Assembly: GCA_051453625.1 (NCBI GenBank)
Contig: JBOZIK010000001.1
Span: 83,175,571 to 83,239,570 of the forward strand
Source of the DNA: Welwitschia mirabilis
Taxonomy: Eukaryota > Gnetophyta > Gnetopsida > Welwitschiales
Direction of reading: 5' to 3'
DNA length: 64,000 bases
Position 1 is the first letter of the stretch. Each line of letters opens with the position of its first letter. The position numbers and the translations under genes are program-made. Shown piece after piece: positions 48,303 to 59,941 of this stretch. The notes under the pieces are model-generated. The model saw nothing but the letters and a program-made list of their open reading frames with translations. It did not search any database and had not been told where the DNA came from.

Positions 48303-49075
48303 AGGCTGCAAGGAGTTAAAGAATTGTCACTAACCAGATAAGTACCTTGAATCTTCTATTCAAGTTATTTATTTGAATTAGTGCTATGTTTTTAAATTAG
48401 CTTAAAGTAGATTTATTGCTGTAATTTTTATTTTTTGTAGTTTTTTAAAGACCTTGTCATCCTCTGTGTCGTTCGGACGACATTGGGAATGACAGTTCTA
48501 AATTTTGAATTTATTTTCTATTTTTGCAATTTTTCTTCTAATCATAGTTTAGTAATAAAGGTACTATCATCCTATCTATCATCTAAACAATAGCTCGGAT
48601 GATATTCTCACTTTTCTAAGTTTTGGTAATCTTTCTTTCTAAGTTTTTAAGTTTCTTTTTTTTTCTATAATTGTCATCTCCCATGTCATCCCCATGACAA
48701 GATGGACAACAACACTTGCTTTTAATTTTAGTTTTTTGTTTGTGATCTATGCATGTAGGGACATAGTGAATTCTAGAATAAAGATGAAATATTAAATGAA
48801 TTAAAATTTAATTGTAGAAAAGTAATAGCGCAAGATTATTTGACTTCAAGTAAAATATAGATACACACATCATAGGTATGCAATTTTCCAGAATTTTTTT
48901 CTCTTATTGAAGAATCATATTTTCCTTTCTCTCTGTAGTCATTCTGTTAGTTATTCTTATGATAATTAAAATATATAACCACTACACATCTTTTGAGTGT
49001 TAAGAACTAATCATCTTAACAAAACAATAAAACATCCAAGAGAGGGAAACTTGATCTTTATTATGTGCTTATCTT
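48303..49075 (+). other. element 3 5' leader (copy F)
   Basis: Non-coding. It holds inverted motifs GTCGTTCGGACGAC at 48468-48481 and GTCATC...GATGA pairs at 48574-48605 and 48670-48712. It ends with ATCTT (49071-49075), the target duplication of the copia element. Confidence 0.6.
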
Positions 49076-49335
49076 TGATAATATTTGAGTAAATTGGCTG
49101 AAAGTCACCTTTCATTGATAATCCTTTCTATTAAATAAGGATTTTTGTACAATATATTTTAGGCAATAATTTATAAACCACTAATTACATAGCTTATTAC
49201 CCTAATATATAACTAATGCACTAATTATTGATATTCTATTCTAGGTAAGAATATATACATAGTTAATACACAGATCTTAGGCATAATTTATGTCATAATA
49301 TTGGGCATAATTTGCTACAATTTCTACCATTGATA
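49076..49335 (-). mobile_element. Ty1/copia element, 3' LTR (copy F)
   Basis: Plus strand TGATAATATTTGAG...CTACCATTGATA, 260 bp, matching 59077-59338. To its right TACCCCCTTAAA (49336-49347) is the complement of a polypurine tract. Preceded by ATCTT, which also follows the other LTR at 59339-59343. Confidence 0.85.
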
Positions 49336-49347
49336 TACCCCCTTAAA

Positions 49348-51190
49348 TTGATGCTAGATGATAAATTAGCATTAATTGTTAATAACAAAATGATGTTGGT
49401 ATTTGAAAATAGCCTTAGTAAACACATCAATAGTCTAGAGATTAGTAGTAATATGCAGAAGAGAGATGACATGAGCATCATATCCTTCATGACTAAAGTG
49501 ACAATCCACTTCAACGTGCTTGGTATGCTTATGAAACACTAGGTTAGTAGTAATTTAAATAGCACTACTATTATCTGCATGGAGTAGAATAGGCTCAATT
49601 TGGAAAAACCCAAGATCATCCAACAATTCATAAAGCCAAATAATTTTAGAACATGTAGAGGACATATCATGATACTTAGACTCAGTAGAAGACTTAGACA
49701 TCTAATCTTGTATCTTGCTTTTTAAAAAATAAGAGAGTTACTAAGAAAGATGTACCAACCAGTAAATAAATGTCTAGTATCAAAACAACCAGCCCAATTA
49801 GCATAGCTACATGCAACCAAATGAATAGAAGAGATTGCTGGAAAGAAAAACCCTAGGTAGAAGTAACTTTTAAATAGTGAACAATTTAGTGAATACCTAC
49901 TAAATGAAGGTATTTAGGTGCTTACATAAATTAACTAACTTATTGAATAGCAAAGGAAATATTAGACTGAGTAATAGTTGAATAGTTTAGGATGCCCATC
50001 AGTTGTCTATATAAAGAGGAATCAGATAGAAAGTCATCCTTATCATAATGATATTTAACATTTACTTCCAAGGGAGTATCAACTAAATGACCATCTTGAA
50101 AACCCACTAAAGCAATTAACTCTATAATGTATTTATACTAGTATAAGAAAATACCAATTGAGGTAGAATTTACCTCAAGACCTAAAAATAATATAAGCAA
50201 TTCAAGTCTTTCATATGAAAATAATTCTAAAAATATTCTTGAGGCTAAGCAACCAGTTTAGAATTAGTCTCTATAATAACAATATCATTAACTTCTACCA
50301 GAAGCATGACAACTCCTTTATGTGTCTTGCAAAAAAAAAAAAAAAAGAGGGATAATACTGACTTTAGACAAATAAGAAACTAATAAGTGTAGAATGAAAC
50401 TTATCAAACCAAGCATGTGGAGCTTGTTTCAAACTGTATAGTGACTATTTCAGCTTACAAACATAAAATGAAGGTGTAGAAAATAATCTTAATGATGGAT
50501 TTATATAAATTTTCTTCTTTAAGATCCCCATGTAAAAAGGCATTCTTAACATTTATCTTTTACAATGACAAACCCTTAGAGGCAATAATAGCTAGAACAA
50601 TATGCACTATTATCAGCTTTACTATAGGTGCAAATGTATTCTCATAATTTATTCCATTTTCCTATCTATTATCGAGTGTCATTAACCTTGCTTTATATCT
50701 ATCAAGTGATCCATCATACTGTAGCTTAATAGAGTAGACCCCTTTACAATGAATGGGCTTAACATCACTAGGACATGAAACAATGTCTCAAGTATGATTC
50801 TCATAGAGAGCCTAAAGTTCTTCTTGCATAGCTTTTACCTATCATGCATGTTTAGTTGCTCAGGAATAAGAGGTAGAAACTACAATATCAACTAAAGTGG
50901 TAGAGAAACCATACCTATTACTAGGTTGACTGATACAAGAAGATCTTCGAAGAACCAGTTGAACAGGCATTGGATCAGAGTCGGGAAGGATTTATGGAGT
51001 TAGAGGACCTTATCATTAATATTCAATATTGGGTTTAAAGTTCTTAAATAATGGAGAGACATCATTAAAGTTAGAAAGGAGAATAATATTAGAAGGTAAA
51101 ACATGCTACTAATAATAGTACTCATGCTCAAAGAAAATTACATTTCTAGAAATACGTAAATGATTAGCAATAACATCATAACATAAAAAT
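49348..51190 (-). pseudogene. copia RNase H and RT, truncated by gap (copy F)
   Basis: The minus strand reads FHKHTKHVEVDCHF, LHADNSSA, VSKSSTESKYHDMSSTCSKI with IIWLYELLDDLGF (RNase H), then RT blocks to the right. These are the standard Ty1/copia RNase H motifs (SSAEAEY, ADNQSAI, RTKHIE.D.H). A run of 16 A (50331-50346) lies in the RT. It ends at the 100-N gap 51191-51290. It is a second representation of 54849-56700. Confidence 0.85.
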
Positions 51191-51290
51191 NNNNNNNNNN
51201 NNNNNNNNNNNNNNNNNNNNNNNNNNNNNNNNNNNNNNNNNNNNNNNNNNNNNNNNNNNNNNNNNNNNNNNNNNNNNNNNNNNNNNNNNN

Positions 51291-51718
51291 TGCTTATTTT
51301 TTGTTTTAGTGCATGTCATCTCTATGCAATCATCTAAATAATATCTTGAATAGTAATACATACCCAAAAAAAAGAAAATAGAAAACACAAAAAAAATAGA
51401 ATTATGAAATAATAGAAACTAAAAATACACTATCATCCACTAAAGTCATCTAGAAAATAAAGGGGACGATGGAAAAACCCTAAATCTTAAGAAAAGTAAA
51501 AAAAAAAACTTAAGGTACACAGGTTACTATTATTACACATCATCTAGATGATTAGGTGGATGATATAACATTTATTTTGAAACATAAAATAATAACCTAT
51601 GATTCTACTATAAAAATATAGTGCCAATATAGGTAAATACCTGAACTAAAATCCAAAACACTTACTTGAGCAATAATAATCCTTAAACTCTACCATTTTT
51701 CCTATAATGATGTCACAA
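51291..51718 (-). other. element 2 5' leader and PBS (contig copy G)
   Basis: Matches 45713-46169. The PBS at 51696-51715 reads TGACATCATTATAGG on the minus strand. A palindrome-rich stretch with ATCATCTAGATGAT lies at 51541-51554. Confidence 0.65.
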
Positions 51719-52400
51719 TGTTGTGGTTGTATTTGTGCAAATGTTATATTCTTAAGTAGATCTTATCATTCATAAATAAATATAGATTTTTCATAATATA
51801 ACACATTAATCTAGATGGAAGTAACTCAAATGATATATTCCTATTGAAGGAATAGGTGAGAAAAAAATTAATTTCAAGAGTAAAACACTACATATCCTTA
51901 TAGTAAAAATAAATAATAATGCAAAAATAAAAATGCAAATACACTTATGCAAATGAAATGAAATTCAAAACTAAGTGCAACTTTTAATCCATTACTAGAT
52001 TAAGCTATCATAGAGATCAACCCTGTATCATCTTGATTAATCAAGAAACATTGTCACTAGATTGAGACCAACTTATACTATTAGGTACATAGAACATAAT
52101 ATGAAAATAATGCAAAATTATACTAAGAAAGGAAATATGATTCATCTAAAATAATAATATCAACCTTAAACCAGAAGAAACATGCACAAAATAAAGATAT
52201 GAAAATAAAACTAAAGTTTTAAATTAGAATTAAATCAATGTTCATGTTACAAAGTAATACTTAATGAAGAATACATAGCTTAATACCAATGAAGATGTTT
52301 CTCTATAATGATAATAGATGGATCTCTGGTCCTTTAATCTCTTTTCATAAGATTTTTTAGTGCAAATGAAGATAAGATATATTCAATGGTAGAGAAGTAT
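51719..52400 (-). mobile_element. Element 2, 5' LTR fragment (copy G)
   Basis: Second representation of 46170-46852. It begins TGTTGTGG and ends with AGTAT (52396-52400) before the element 3 LTR. Confidence 0.78.
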
Positions 52401-53807
52401 TATTGTAATGCCAATTTATAAGAATTTGAGGGTGTATTTGAAGTACTTTTGCAGGATATTTATATAGGTTTAAATGTAATTCTGCTGATTATGAAGAGTC
52501 GATAAAAATAATCCTAGAAACACATAATTCTTGACATAATTAAAGGAATTTCAGATACTTATCATGTTGAATAAATACTAATGAGAAAGAAGGAGGATTT
52601 GCTTTACCTGAGGATCTTTGGAAGGGTGTCATCCCCATTGTTATCCCCATAACATAGGAGATGACCACACTATATTTACCCATTATAATAATGATTTGAG
52701 CTAGATTTTGGAGTTAATGAAGTAGCTTTTCAGGTATTATCCCCATTTTCATTTTCATGACATAAGGAACGATGACACATAGAGCTAACTGCGGGGCTCA
52801 TAGTAGGACATGAAGACATGTGGCACATGGTGACATCCCCTGTGTTGTCCTCTCAACAAGTAGGATGATGAAACTACTAACATGAATAAAAGCTATAGGG
52901 CTAGCAATGGAACATGGAGACATGTATCACATGGTAACATCCCCTATGTTGTCCCAATGATAGGCAAAATGACATCTATTTTTGCATGTTCAGAAAGAAA
53001 TATCTTTGTAAATGGGGTCAAGTGACTCGTGTGGGTTATTATGTTTTTGTATAACATCAAATGCAAAGCTATAAATATCCTTCCCCTCCTTTATTTCTAG
53101 CCATCTTTGATACTTGATATGCTTATGATAGAAGATTGAAGAACAAGATGTCTATACTGTAGATACAAAAAGGAGTTTCGTTAGTGTTAGATTGAGTCTC
53201 TTCCATTGAAGTGTTGTTATTTTATTATAAGTGGATGTAAAAGTTATTTGAATTAATATAATTGCTCTCTTCAATCCAATTCTATGAATGTCTCCTATGG
53301 TTTACGTTAGTCATAGTAAGTGATAGTTCTATGATTTATTTATATCATAAGGGCAACCTTTATTAAGGTTAATCTTGATTAGTATTAGATTTGAATGGCT
53401 ATTTTATTTTATTTCACATTGCATTTTACATTCTACTTGGTAGAACTCATAGTTTGTATTAATTAAGAACTAGTTTTATACTCTTGTTAATTGATCTAAA
53501 TTATAGAGGAGCTAGTCCTTATGATAGAAGGATTAGGAACTAAGAGATTTCATTCCATTTCTAGTTGCATTTCATCTACATTCATCTTGAATTATATTTA
53601 CTTTATTTTTTAATTCTATTTATTAAAATATAAAGGACTAAAAATACCATTGGGAAATCAACTCTCTAACTTTGAATCAAGTGGCTTCATTGGGATTATA
53701 ACATTTAGGTAAACTTCCATCTATACTAGCATATGTTTTTCTATAAGTTATTTGATTTATAGGTTTATCTAAAAGACTTTAGAATTGCATAAATTCACAT
53801 CATAACA
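52401..53807 (+). mobile_element. Element 3, 5' LTR (copy G, 1.41 kb)
   Basis: Second representation of 46853-48281. It starts TATTGTAATG and ends CATAACA. Its partner 3' LTR on the same contig chain starts at 63495. Confidence 0.83.
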
Positions 53808-53810
53808 TTT

Positions 53811-54598
53811 TGATGCCATTGTTGGGGAAGGTTGTAAGGAGTTGAAGAATTGTCACTAACGAGATAAGTACCTTGAATATTTTGTTTAAGTTATTTATTT
53901 GAATTAGTGCTGTATTTTTAGCTTAGCTTAAAGTAGATTTATTTCTATAATTTTTGTTTTTTATAGTTTTAAAGATGCTATCATCCTTTGTGTCATCCGG
54001 ATGGCATTGGAAATGAAGTTCTAAATTTTGAATTTATTTTCTATTTTTGCAATTTTTCTTCTGATCATAGTTTAGTAATAAAGGTATTGTCATCCTATCT
54101 ATCATCCAAAAAAAAGCTTGGATGATAGTATCAGTTTTCTAAGTTTTGGTAATCTTTCATTCTCAGTTTTTTGAGTTCCTTTTTTTTTTTTTAATCATCG
54201 TCTCCCATATTGTCCCCATGACAAGGTGGACAATAGAACATGCTTTTAATTTTGGTTTCCTATTTGTGATCTATGCATGCAAGGACATAGTTAATTCTAG
54301 CAGAAAAATAAAATATTAAAGGAAGTAGAACTTGATTGAAGAAAAGTATTAGAGCAAGATCATTTGACTTTAAGCCAAATATAGGTACACATATCATAGG
54401 TATGCAAGTTTTTAGAATTTTTTCCTCTTATTGAAGAATCAGATTTTTCTTTCTCTCTATAGTCATTCTATTAGTTATTTTTATGATAGTCAAAATAGAT
54501 AACCATTACACATCTTTTGAGTGTTAAGAACTAGCCATCTTAACAAAATGATAAAAATCCAAGAGAGGAAAACTTGATCTTCATTGCATGCTTATATT
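53811..54598 (+). other. element 3 PBS and 5' leader (copy G)
   Basis: PBS at 53811-53828 (TGATGCCATTGTTGGGGA). The leader is non-coding, with GTCATCCGGATGGC at 53992-54005 and an inverted pair TATCATCC...GGATGATA at 54099-54126. It ends with ATATT, a one-base variant of the copia target duplication. Confidence 0.65.
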
Positions 54599-54848
54599 TG
54601 ATAATATTTGAGTAAATTGGCTGAAAATCACCCTTTCTTGATAACCCTTTGTATTAAATAAGGATTTCTATAAAATATATTTTAGGCAATAATCTAGACA
54701 CCACTAATTACATAGCTTATTACCCTAATATATAGCTATTACACTAATTACTAATATTCTATTCTAGGTAATAATATATACATAGTTAATACATAAATCT
54801 TGGGCATAATTTATGCCACAATCTCTACCATTAATATACCACTTCAAA

Positions 54849-56420
54849 TTGATGTTGTATGATTAACTAGCATCAATTGTTAATAAGAAAATAATGTTGA
54901 TGTTTGGAAATAACCTTAGTAAACACATTAATAGTTTAGAGATCAATAGTAATATGTAAAAGAGAGATGATATGAGCATCATATCCTTCATGAATAGAGT
55001 GACAATCCACTTCAATGTGCTTAGTATGCTCATGAAACATTGGATTAGCATCAATTTAAATAGGACTAGTATTATCTACATGGAGTGGAGTAGGCTCAAT
55101 TTGAGAAAACCCAAGCTCATCCAAAATCCATAAAGCCAAATAATTTTGAAACATGCAGAGGACATAGCATGATTCTTAGACTCAGTAGAAGACTTAGACA
55201 CCCAATCTTGCTTCTTGCTTTTTAAAAAATGAGAGAGTTACCAAGAAACATATACCAACCAGTAACTGAATGTCTAGTATCATAACAACCAGCCCCATTA
55301 GTGTCACTATGTGTAACCAAATAAATAGAAGAGGATGTTGGAAAGAAAAACCCCAGGTAGAAGTGCCTTTCAAATAGCAAATAATGTAATGAATAGCTAC
55401 TAGGTAAATGTGCCTAGGTGCTTGCATAAATTGACTAACTTGTTGATTAGCAAATGAAATGTAGATCGAGTAATAGTTAGATAGTTTAGATTGCCCTCTA
55501 GTTATTTATATAAAAAGGGATCAGATAGAAAGTCACCCTCATCATGACAATATTTAACATTTACTTCCAAGGGAGTATCAACTAAATGACCATCTTGAAG
55601 ACCCACTAAAGTAATTAAATCCTTAATGTATTTATACTAGTATAAGAAAATACCAGTTGAGGTAGAATGTACCTTAAGACCTAAAAATACTATAAGAAAT
55701 CCAAGTCTTTCATATGAAAAGAATTCTAAAGATGGTCTGGAGGCTAAGTAATTAGTTTAGAATCAATCCCTATAATAATAACTCATCAACTTACACCAGA
55801 AGCATGACAATTCCTTTACATGTCTTGCAAAAGAAAAAACAAAAAAAAAAAAAAAGAGGAATCATACTAACTTTATACAAATGAGAAACTAATAAGTGTA
55901 GAATAAAACTTATCAAACCAAGCATGTGGAGCCTATTTTAAATCATATAGTAACTGTTTTAGCTTACAAACATTAGATTAAGGTGTAGAAAATAATTCTA
56001 ATGATGGAGTCATATAAATATCTTCTTTAAGACCCCCATGTAAAAAATGCATTCTTAACATCTATCTATTACAATGACAAGCCCTTAGAAGTAGCAATAG
56101 CTAGAACAAGATGCACTATTTTCATCTTTACTATAGGTGCAAATGTCTTCTCATAATTTATTCCATGTTCCTATCTATTACTAAGTGCCATCAACCTTGC
56201 TTTATATCTATTAAGTGAGCCATCAAACCATAGCTTAATAGAGTAACCCCCTTTACAACCAATGGGCTTAACACCACTAGGACATGAAACAATGTCCTAA
56301 GTATGATTCTCCTTAAGAGCTTGAAGTTCTTCTTGCATAGCTTTTATCCAACATGCATGTTTAGTTACATAATAATAAGAGGTAAAAACTGCAGTATCAG
56401 CTAAAGTGGTGGAGAAACCA
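54849..56420 (-). pseudogene. copia RT and RNase H
   Basis: RT on the minus strand from right to left: WIKAMQEELQALKENHT, KPIGCKGGY, RYKARLMAL, HGINYEKTFAPIVKM, VCKLKQLLYDLK followed by APHAWFDKFYSTLIS, then GIFLYQYKYIKDLI-like text, VDTPLEVNVKYCHDEGDFLS and LNYLTITRS. RNase H from about 55250 leftward has KKQEARLGV and VDCHF...THEGYD-like text. Each is a textbook copia block with scattered stops; the catalytic YVDD segment near 55790 is too decayed to read. Confidence 0.87.
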
Positions 56421-56639
56421 TACTTATCAGGAGGTTAATTGATACAAGAAGATCTTCAAAGAACCACTTGAGAAGGCATTCGATTAGTGTCAAGAAGGGT
56501 TTATGAAGTTGGAGGCCTTTATCATTAATAGTTAATATTGGGTTTAAAGTGCTTAAATGATGGAGAGACATCATTAAAGTTAGAAAGACAAATTCTATGA
56601 GAAGGAAAAACATGTTGTTGAAAATAGTACTCATGCTCA

Positions 56640-57650
56640 AAGAAAATTACATTTCTAGAAATACGTAAATGATTAGCAATAACATCATAACATAAAAATT
56701 CCTTCTAAGTGGTACTATAACTCATAAAAACACATCAAATTGACTGAACTATAAGCTTATGACACTTATGAGATGGTAAGTGAGTAAAAAAAAACACAAC
56801 CAGATGTATGTTACATGTGATAATCAGGATGCACATCAAAAAGACAATAATAAGGAGAATTAAAATCTAAGTGTTGAGAAGGTAGGTGATTAATTGGATA
56901 CACTACAATTGATAAATATTTAACCAAAAATTTAGAAGGCACCAAAGACTATAAAAGTAATGTTCAAATCATATCCAACAAGTGATGATTTTTAATTTCA
57001 TCCACTGCATTCTGTTGAGGAATATAAGGACATGATCACTGATATATAATGTCTTTATGTTGTAAGAAGGCTTGAAAGTTATGTAACACATATTCAAGGC
57101 CATTATCTAATGATAAAAACTTAATATAGGTGGAAATTTTATCTTAATAAAATACACAAAAGTTTGAAAAATAGTGAATACCTTAGCTTTAGTGGATAAA
57201 ACATATATCCATGTGAAATAACTATAGTCATCAATGAAAGTCATAAAGTATTTATACTATGCATGTAAAATGACAAGAGTAACATCCCAAAAATCACTAT
57301 GTATAATCTCAAAACATGCATTAGCATGACCATCATAAGTAGGAAAAGGTAAAGTTTTACTCTTCCTTAATTTATAAGTATAACAATCAAGAGATAACGC
57401 ATGAGTAGAACATTGATCTTTGTTATTAAGAAAACCACACTTCATTAAATTAGATAAGATCACATTATTTGGATGATCCAATCATCTATGCCAAACCTTA
57501 TCCTTATTTTCAATAATCATAGAAGTTAAAGATAAACTTTTAGAAATAGTAAATTGCAATGAAAATAATATTTCCACTTTAGGCTCACTCATGATCACCT
57601 TCCCTGACACCTGATCTTACACAAGATAACCATCATGAGAGAAATATGCA
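56640..57650 (-). pseudogene. copia integrase and pre-integrase domain
   Basis: The minus strand reads HPNNVILSNLMKCGFLN, then CYTYKLRKSKTLPFPTY and CFEIIHSDFWDVTLV in one open frame (57257-57481). This is the copia GAG-pre-integrase zinc region (H..LGHPS, C..C..GK....PF) running into the HSDVWG start of the integrase core with its first catalytic Asp. Parts of the core continue to about 56640, with a NAVDEIKNHHLL-like segment where the PQQNGVAERK block is expected. Confidence 0.83.
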
Positions 57651-57899
57651 TCACAATTATTCTCCATCAACTGACTAATATAAATTAAACTAGTAGATGA
57701 CTTAGAGCAATAAAAACATGATCAAAATAATGTTTAATATCACCAATTTTAGTAATTAGATTATTACTACCATTAGCAATATGAATATTTTGTCTATGAG
57801 TATGCTGCCATAAGATTTGTAATGAATTAAATGAGTCAGTAATATGATTGGATATGCTAAAATTAACAAACCAAGTATAAAAACTAGCTTACCTTGATC

Positions 57900-58911
57900 C
57901 TAAAGTCCTAGGGCAAAAAATGCAGTAAGAATTATTTGGAAAGAAATGTAGTAAGAATCCTTTGTTGGACGATTTATAGAGTAATAACAATCTAGTTGGT
58001 TATAGATGTAGGACCAATAACATTAAGATCTAGAATAAAAACTGAAAAACTTGGGCTCACCTATTTTTTAGAAATGTAGGACATTACTTGATAATATGTT
58101 CCTTATGCTTACAGTAATTGCAAAATTTCTTAGCATAATTATGGATAATATGTTCAAACTCCTTACAGCTGTAGTAGTACATTTGTCCCTTTCTTCTATT
58201 CCTCCCTTGTGTAGCATAAGAAACATTAACAACTTCTGATATCCCATTAGATGCACTTATAATAGATTGTATAGCCAATCTCTGTTCTTCCCATAATAAT
58301 TTACTAAGATATACATCCAAAGAAGGAATTGGATTTTTATTTAGCAATCCACCCTATGTCACTTCAAATTCTAATCTCAGTTTCATCAAGAACTAATCAC
58401 ACATACTAACTTCATAAACCTTTTGAAGGCTGGATAAGGTTGCCTTAGTCACCTTAGATTAAATAATACTAGAATATTCACTCCATAGATTAATAAATAT
58501 AGAATAATATTGCTCAATGGAGAGATTACCTTAACTAAAGTTACTAATCTCCAGTTTAAGCTAGAATTGTCTTCAGTACTATCTTAATAATATATGTGCT
58601 TTAGATAATTCCACATCTCCTTGGCTATACCAAATAAATGTAAGTTTTTCACCATATGGGCTTCTATAGATGCTAAAATCTAAGAGATAATTCAAGCTTT
58701 CTTTCCCTCCCATTGACTAAGTTCTTTTTCATTTTTAGAAGTAGTAGAAGACTCATCAATGTGATTTCAAAGCTCCTTCCCTTTCAGAAATATTCTAAAT
58801 TGAAATTTCCTTGCTACATAATTCTTTCCTATAAATTTGATGGCCAAATTCTCTCTATAGGTGGTTTTCCAAAATAATTCTTAAGAGACATTCTTAAAAA
58901 ATTGAGACATA
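57900..58911 (-). pseudogene. copia gag
   Basis: The minus-strand frame starts MSQFFKNVS at 58911 and continues KNYVARKFQFRIFLKGKEL, HIDESS, IISQILASIEAHMVKNLHLF and EMWNYLKHIYY, which is the plant copia capsid (UBN2-type) domain. Further on come IPSLDVYLSKLLWEEQRLAI and a zinc-knuckle region YYSCKEFEHIIHNYAKKFCN with YCKHKEHIIK, in which the first knuckle Cys is changed to Tyr. The start was chosen because the conserved domain follows directly and the PBS lies only about 150 bases upstream. Confidence 0.82.
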
Positions 58912-59063
58912 AAAAAAAAAAAAATCTCAATTTAATCCTGAAACCACAAAATTGATCGACCAAAAAATATCAAAGCCAAGCTATTGATTAGAAATTAATC
59001 AATTCGAAAAACTAAAAAGAAACATCCAATAATTCAAATATTCACCTATGGATTCAAGAGATA

Positions 59064-59076
59064 GGCTTTAATACCA
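59064..59076 (-). other. primer-binding site of the copia element, tRNA-iMet type
   Basis: The minus strand reads TGGTATTAAAGCC directly next to the 5' LTR end, versus the standard TGGTATCAGAGCC. Two transitions (C-to-T, G-to-A). Confidence 0.85.
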
Positions 59077-59338
59077 TGATAATATTTGAGTAAATTGACT
59101 AAAAATCACCTTTCCTTGATGATATTTTCTACTAAATAAGGATTTCTGTACAATCTATTTTAGGGAATAATCTAGATACCACTAATTACATAGTTAATTA
59201 CCCTAATATATAGTTCATGCAGTAATTATTGATATTCTATTCTATGTAAGAATATATACATAGTTAATACACAAATATTAGGCATAATTTATGCCATAAT
59301 CTTGGGCATCATTTATGCCACAATCTCTACCATTGATA
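59077..59338 (-). mobile_element. Ty1/copia 5' LTR
   Basis: Plus strand TGATAATATTTGAG...CCATTGATA, 262 bp, followed by ATCTT. The outer end reads TATCAATGG on the minus strand, so the usual TG start has become TA in all copies. Confidence 0.85.
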
Positions 59339-59395
59339 ATCTTCCTTACCATCTTGAATTAAAATTATCTTATTCCATTCTTCTCACTCACTTCA

Positions 59396-59941
59396 ATGAA
59401 TAGTAATATAAACACCATTGTAGAGCTTCTTTCTAAAATGAGAAGAAACTTGCAAAATGCTACGGATAATAGTAAGAAAACACTTCGAGAAAATTTTACT
59501 AAAAGATGAATACCATCACAAAATATTATTGAAAATAGAAATTGGGCCCCTTCCTCTTTTCAATATTCTTATTTTTTTCCCTCTTCTTTTCAAATCTTAT
59601 ATAGACATGATGATGAATATTTTACATATTTTAGGAATTCCACCTCATTTAGACAAACTTGCTACTATCATTTCTATCAATTCCAATTATCTTCTATGCA
59701 TCCCTATAAAGAAGAACCATATTCCATGATCTACTATAAGGAAGAAAATGATCTAATGAAAGAAGTAATTAACAAAATGAAGAAATACCAAGAACATACC
59801 AATAATGAACTCGAGAACACAAATAAGAACATAAAAAAATTAGTTGAAATCTTGCAACAATACCTATTACATATTCAAGGATCATTAACATCACAACATC
59901 CTCATAACTATCCTACTTCATCCTACCTTAAAGAAAAATAA
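59396..59941 (+). pseudogene. element 3 internal ORF, N-terminal part, unrecognised
   Basis: A frame of 181 codons starts MNSNINTIVELLSKMRRNLQ and is broken only by one TGA at 59507, which could be a mutated CGA. The middle is aromatic-rich. Residues from about 118 onward (LMKEVINKMKKYQEHTNNEL) are strongly helical and probably coiled coil, reminiscent of the helical linker after capsid in Athila Gag, but no capsid motif is present. It is the first internal sequence to the right of the copia insertion, so its true start may lie in the leader on the other side. It shifts frame near 59938, where an acidic frame continues. I cannot assign a function. Confidence 0.5.

Larger units (their letters stand above)
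45713..56700. repeat. duplicated segment around gap 51191-51290 (about 5.5 kb)
   Basis: 45713-51190 aligns to 51291 through about 56700, starting at the first base after the gap. Both copies contain, in order, element 2 leader, PBS and LTR fragment, element 3 LTR, PBS and leader, and the copia element at the same target site (ATCTT in one, ATATT in the other). Independent insertion into two places cannot explain this. Confidence 0.9.
54599..59338 (-). mobile_element. Ty1/copia retrotransposon, 4.74 kb, nested in element 3
   Basis: A full-length minus-strand element: 3' LTR 54599-54836 (238 bp), pol and gag between, PBS, and 5' LTR 59077-59338 (262 bp). The 5' LTR is longer mainly because of an extra TAATTTATGCC...GGGCAT unit near 59300. 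ATCTT follows at 59339-59343 and matches 49071-49075 in the other contig. Domain order gag, integrase, RT, RNase H is diagnostic of Ty1/copia. The LTRs differ by about a tenth by eye, so the insertion is old. Confidence 0.9.

Noticed and set aside
49293-49542. Overlapping frames of 73 and 76 codons on opposite strands
   Set aside because: Shadows of the decayed copia RNase H and LTR, which read in another minus-strand frame.
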